Below are positions 32,819-33,596 of a stretch of 33,596 bases of DNA, piece after piece. The stretch comes from Penium margaritaceum. Lineage: Eukaryota > Streptophyta > Zygnematophyceae > Desmidiales > Peniaceae. Each line of letters opens with the position of its first letter. Position 1 is the first letter of the stretch. Position numbers and translations under genes: made by a program. The stretch is taken from positions 1-33,596 of the forward strand of contig SZWC01015127.1 of NCBI GenBank assembly GCA_023375785.1, given 5' to 3'. The notes under the pieces are model-generated. The model saw nothing but the letters and a program-made list of their open reading frames with translations, made no database searches and was not told where the DNA came from.

Positions 32819-33005
32819 GTGCGGGTGCGGGTGCGGGTGTCTATGTGGGTGTGTCTGCAGGTGCGGGTGCGGGTGTGGATGTGGGTGCGTGTGTGTGTGG
32901 GAGTGGGGTGTGGGTGTGGGTGCGTGTGCGGGTGCGGGTGCGGGTGCGGGTGCGGGTGCGGTTGCGGTTGCGGTTGCGGTTGCGGGTGTGGTTGCAGGTG
33001 TAGGT
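32819..33005. repeat. G-rich GCGGGT-type minisatellite
   Basis: Hexamer-based array of gcgggt / gtgggt / gcggtt variants on the plus strand. It is purely G-rich on one strand and creates spurious Cys/Gly/Val or Pro/His/Thr frames on both strands. It has many GGG runs spaced by three bases. Confidence 0.9.
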
Positions 33006-33208
33006 GGCGGTGTGGATATGGGGGAAGATGTGTGTGTTGAAATGACTTTGGGGGCTGATCATGGGGTGGGGTCGATGCCATTGACCCAGCACTCTTGACC
33101 AGATTGCAGTAGGCTTGGATATGGCTGGCTGGATTGCGGTAGAGTAGGCCGGGATGGACGCGGGCTTCAACATGCTGAACGCAGATGGCACTGCGCAGAG
33201 CAGTAGAG

Positions 33209-33596
33209 GGTGTGTAGAGAGTGGATTAGGTGAGAGTGGATGAGGTGTGAGTGGATGAGGTGAGAGTGGATGAGGCGAGAGTGGACGAGGTGAGAGTGGA
33301 TGAGGTGAGAGTGGATGAGGTGAGAGTGGATGAGGCGAGAGTGGATGAGGTGAGAGTGGATGAGGTGAGAGTGGATGAGGTGTGAGTGGATGAGGTGTGA
33401 GTGGATGAGGTGAGAGTGGATGAGGTGAGAGTGGATGAGGTGAGAGTGGATGAGATGAGAGTGGATGAGGTGTGAGTGGATGAGGTGAGAGTGGATGAGG
33501 TGAGAGTGGATGAGGTGAGAGTGGATGAGGTGAGAGTGGATGAGGTGAGAGTGGATGAGGTGAGAGTGGATGAGGTGAGAGTGGATGAGGTGAGAG
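33209..33596. repeat. 15-bp minisatellite (gtggatgaggtgaga)n
   Basis: About 25 tandem units of 15 bases, with variants gtgtga, gcgaga, gacgag and gatgaga for parts of the unit. The array runs off the right end of the window, so its full length is unknown. The strand is almost free of C. Confidence 0.97.

Larger units (their letters stand above)
32341..33596 (+). other. First intron of the MYB gene (start only)
   Basis: Begins GTCAGC directly after the R2-encoding exon; the 3' splice site and R3 exon are not in the window. The first 480 bases contain loosely repeated phrases (gcagagacttgaacg / cagggacttgaacg, then gggcatg / gatggggcat variants), followed by two G-rich minisatellites. No R3-like text was found on the plus strand up to 33596. 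Confidence 0.6.

Noticed and set aside
32748..33191. Cys/Gly/Val-rich and Pro/His/Thr-rich frames on both strands
   Set aside because: They are translations of the GCGGGT minisatellite.
1..33596. CRISPR array, operon or phage-like system
   Set aside because: The regular repeats present are microsatellites and minisatellites without unique spacers; introns, LTR elements and MITEs show that this is a plant nuclear genome.

Overview
This window is eukaryotic nuclear DNA, most likely from a land plant. Three things point that way. First, it holds Ty1/copia LTR retrotransposons with plant-style initiator-tRNA-Met primer-binding sites and GGTGGAG / GAGGGGAAG polypurine tracts. Second, it holds Tourist-like (PIF/Harbinger) MITEs with TTA/TAA target duplications. 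Third, the first exon of an R2R3-MYB gene carries the [15 protein letters not shown] signature. I cannot fix the lineage from sequence alone; the AT-rich, repeat-dense, gene-poor character would suit a bryophyte, lycophyte or fern as well as a seed plant. No bacterial-type genes, CRISPR arrays, rRNA genes or clear tRNA genes were seen.

Layout. 1-240 is an ATATCT microsatellite. 240-5480 is mostly AT-rich non-coding DNA, with a GC-richer island (about 960-2220) holding a foldback MITE (1528-1748), and a perfect 88-bp palindrome (3471-3558). 5480-21110 is a field of degenerate tandem repeats (period about 125-140 bp) split by two retrotransposons. One is a minus-strand copia element (6313-11846) with diverged LTRs, PBS, PPT, recognisable protease tail, integrase, reverse transcriptase and RNase H, flanked by a perfect TTGGA target duplication. 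The other is a plus-strand copia-like element (13808-19526) with LTRs of about 1 kb, PBS, PPT and a protease / pre-integrase segment, itself interrupted by a 369-bp MITE (17289-17657). 21110-26490 is AT-rich non-coding DNA with a cluster of hairpins at 22896-23047. 26534-28561 is a probable decayed DDE transposon. 28562-30900 shows no gene. 30900-33596 is GC-rich and holds the promoter/leader, first exon and start of a minisatellite-filled first intron of the MYB gene, which continues beyond the window.

Assembly caution. The stretch 12823-14382, bounded on its left by a single n and containing a second n at 13736, looks like a gap-filling contig placed beside, rather than inside, the 81-N gap at 11425-11505. 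It repeats both flanks of that gap almost perfectly, and its unique part (13515-13735) contains the missing end of the minus-strand element's 5' LTR and its primer-binding site.

The only credible host gene is the MYB transcription factor. Everything else with coding character is transposon-derived and broken by stops and frameshifts.
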